5,302 nucleotides of DNA from Mycobacterium sp. (lineage in GTDB: Bacteria > Actinomycetota > Actinomycetes > Mycobacteriales > Mycobacteriaceae). Both the position numbers and the translations under genes were made by a program. Positions 5,024-5,302 of the stretch are shown here, piece by piece (within the stretch, counting starts at the first letter, position 1; each line of letters begins with the position of its first letter). The DNA lies in the NCBI GenBank assembly GCA_028706695.1, contig JAQTVU010000227.1, forward strand, positions 1 to 5,302. Direction: 5' to 3'. A model generated the notes under the pieces. That model did no database searches. It was not told the DNA's origin and was given only the letters and a program-made list of their open reading frames with translations.

Positions 5024-5302
5024 TTAAGTGTGCCTTTGCTGACGGCCCAGGAAAGGCGGCGCGGGCTTGTTCGAGACTGCCTTGTGTGCTTTGCGAATGG
5101 CCTCTCCTCGTCCTTGGTGTTCGTATTCGTCGTTGGGTGTGACGTATCGGATGCCGGCATGCAATCGGACCGAATTCCAGAACTGGCGGGTGACGGCCAC
5201 GCAGATGCGAGAACTCGGCTTCGAGGTGCCCGTCGAAGCTCTCGATGCGGGCCTGATCGGTCGGGGTGCCCGGGAGTGCTGGGCGACGCAAGATTGGCCT
5301 CG
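5024..5302 (-). pseudogene. IS3-like transposase (OrfB, integrase core), C-terminal remnant with frameshift
   Basis: The minus strand from the window edge reads PGTPTDQARIESFDGHLEAE, the region around the last catalytic Glu of the DDE integrase core (codon 5243-5241, in the ARIESF motif). After SHLRG the homology moves to another frame at about 5194-5205. It continues as NSVRLHAGIRYVTPNDEY and GRGEAIRKAHKA, the conserved C-terminal part of mycobacterial IS3-type integrases, and ends at TAA 5026-5024. The linker between the two blocks is about ten residues shorter than usual, so a small deletion accompanies the frameshift. The usual Phe-Phe before the Gly-His is Phe-Asp. The N-terminal part and OrfA would lie to the right of the window. 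The element cannot be active from this copy. Exact IS name unknown; an IS481-type relative is less likely. Confidence 0.7.

Noticed and set aside
4863..5291. 142-codon minus-strand frame as an intact gene
   Set aside because: Only its first about 30 codons match a transposase; after the frameshift the true homology lies in another frame.

Overview
The window is high-GC actinobacterial chromosome, most likely from a Mycobacterium. The gene order on the left half matches the conserved block known in M. tuberculosis as Rv2259 (mscR/adhE2), Rv2260 (metallo-beta-lactamase fold hydrolase) and, convergent to them, the Lnt-like pair Rv2261c/Rv2262c. The species cannot be fixed from the sequence alone.

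Layout, left to right. (1) Bases 1-1425, plus strand: a decaying apolipoprotein N-acyltransferase (Lnt) paralogue. It has an in-frame stop just before the first usable start, a frameshift near 1088, and Ser in place of the catalytic Cys. (2) Bases 1430-2062, minus strand: an intact metallo-beta-lactamase fold hydrolase whose stop lies 4 bp from the lnt stop. (3) Bases 2062-3159, minus strand: intact mscR, a mycothiol-dependent formaldehyde dehydrogenase / S-nitrosomycothiol reductase. Its TGA shares one base with the hydrolase ATG, so the two form an operon mscR-hydrolase. (4) Bases 3160-3609: a 450-bp divergent intergenic region with candidate promoters for both sides, several short repeats and palindromes, and perhaps a scrap of old coding sequence. 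(5) Bases 3610-4833, plus strand: an intact thiol-independent, zinc-containing formaldehyde dehydrogenase of the Pseudomonas putida FdhA type. It uses more A/T-ending codons than its neighbours and probably arrived by transfer. (6) Bases 4822-4865: four tandem copies of an 11-bp unit that run across the fdhA stop. (7) Bases 5024-5302, minus strand: the C-terminal remnant of an IS3-like transposase with a frameshift, continuing past the right edge.

Working together: the window reads as a formaldehyde-handling locus. MscR would oxidise S-hydroxymethyl-mycothiol to S-formylmycothiol, and the co-translated hydrolase is a natural candidate to release formate and mycothiol. The divergent FdhA would remove formaldehyde without mycothiol. 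Two chemically separate formaldehyde sinks back to back, one ancestral and one apparently acquired beside an IS scar, is the most interesting feature. I see no wholly new system.
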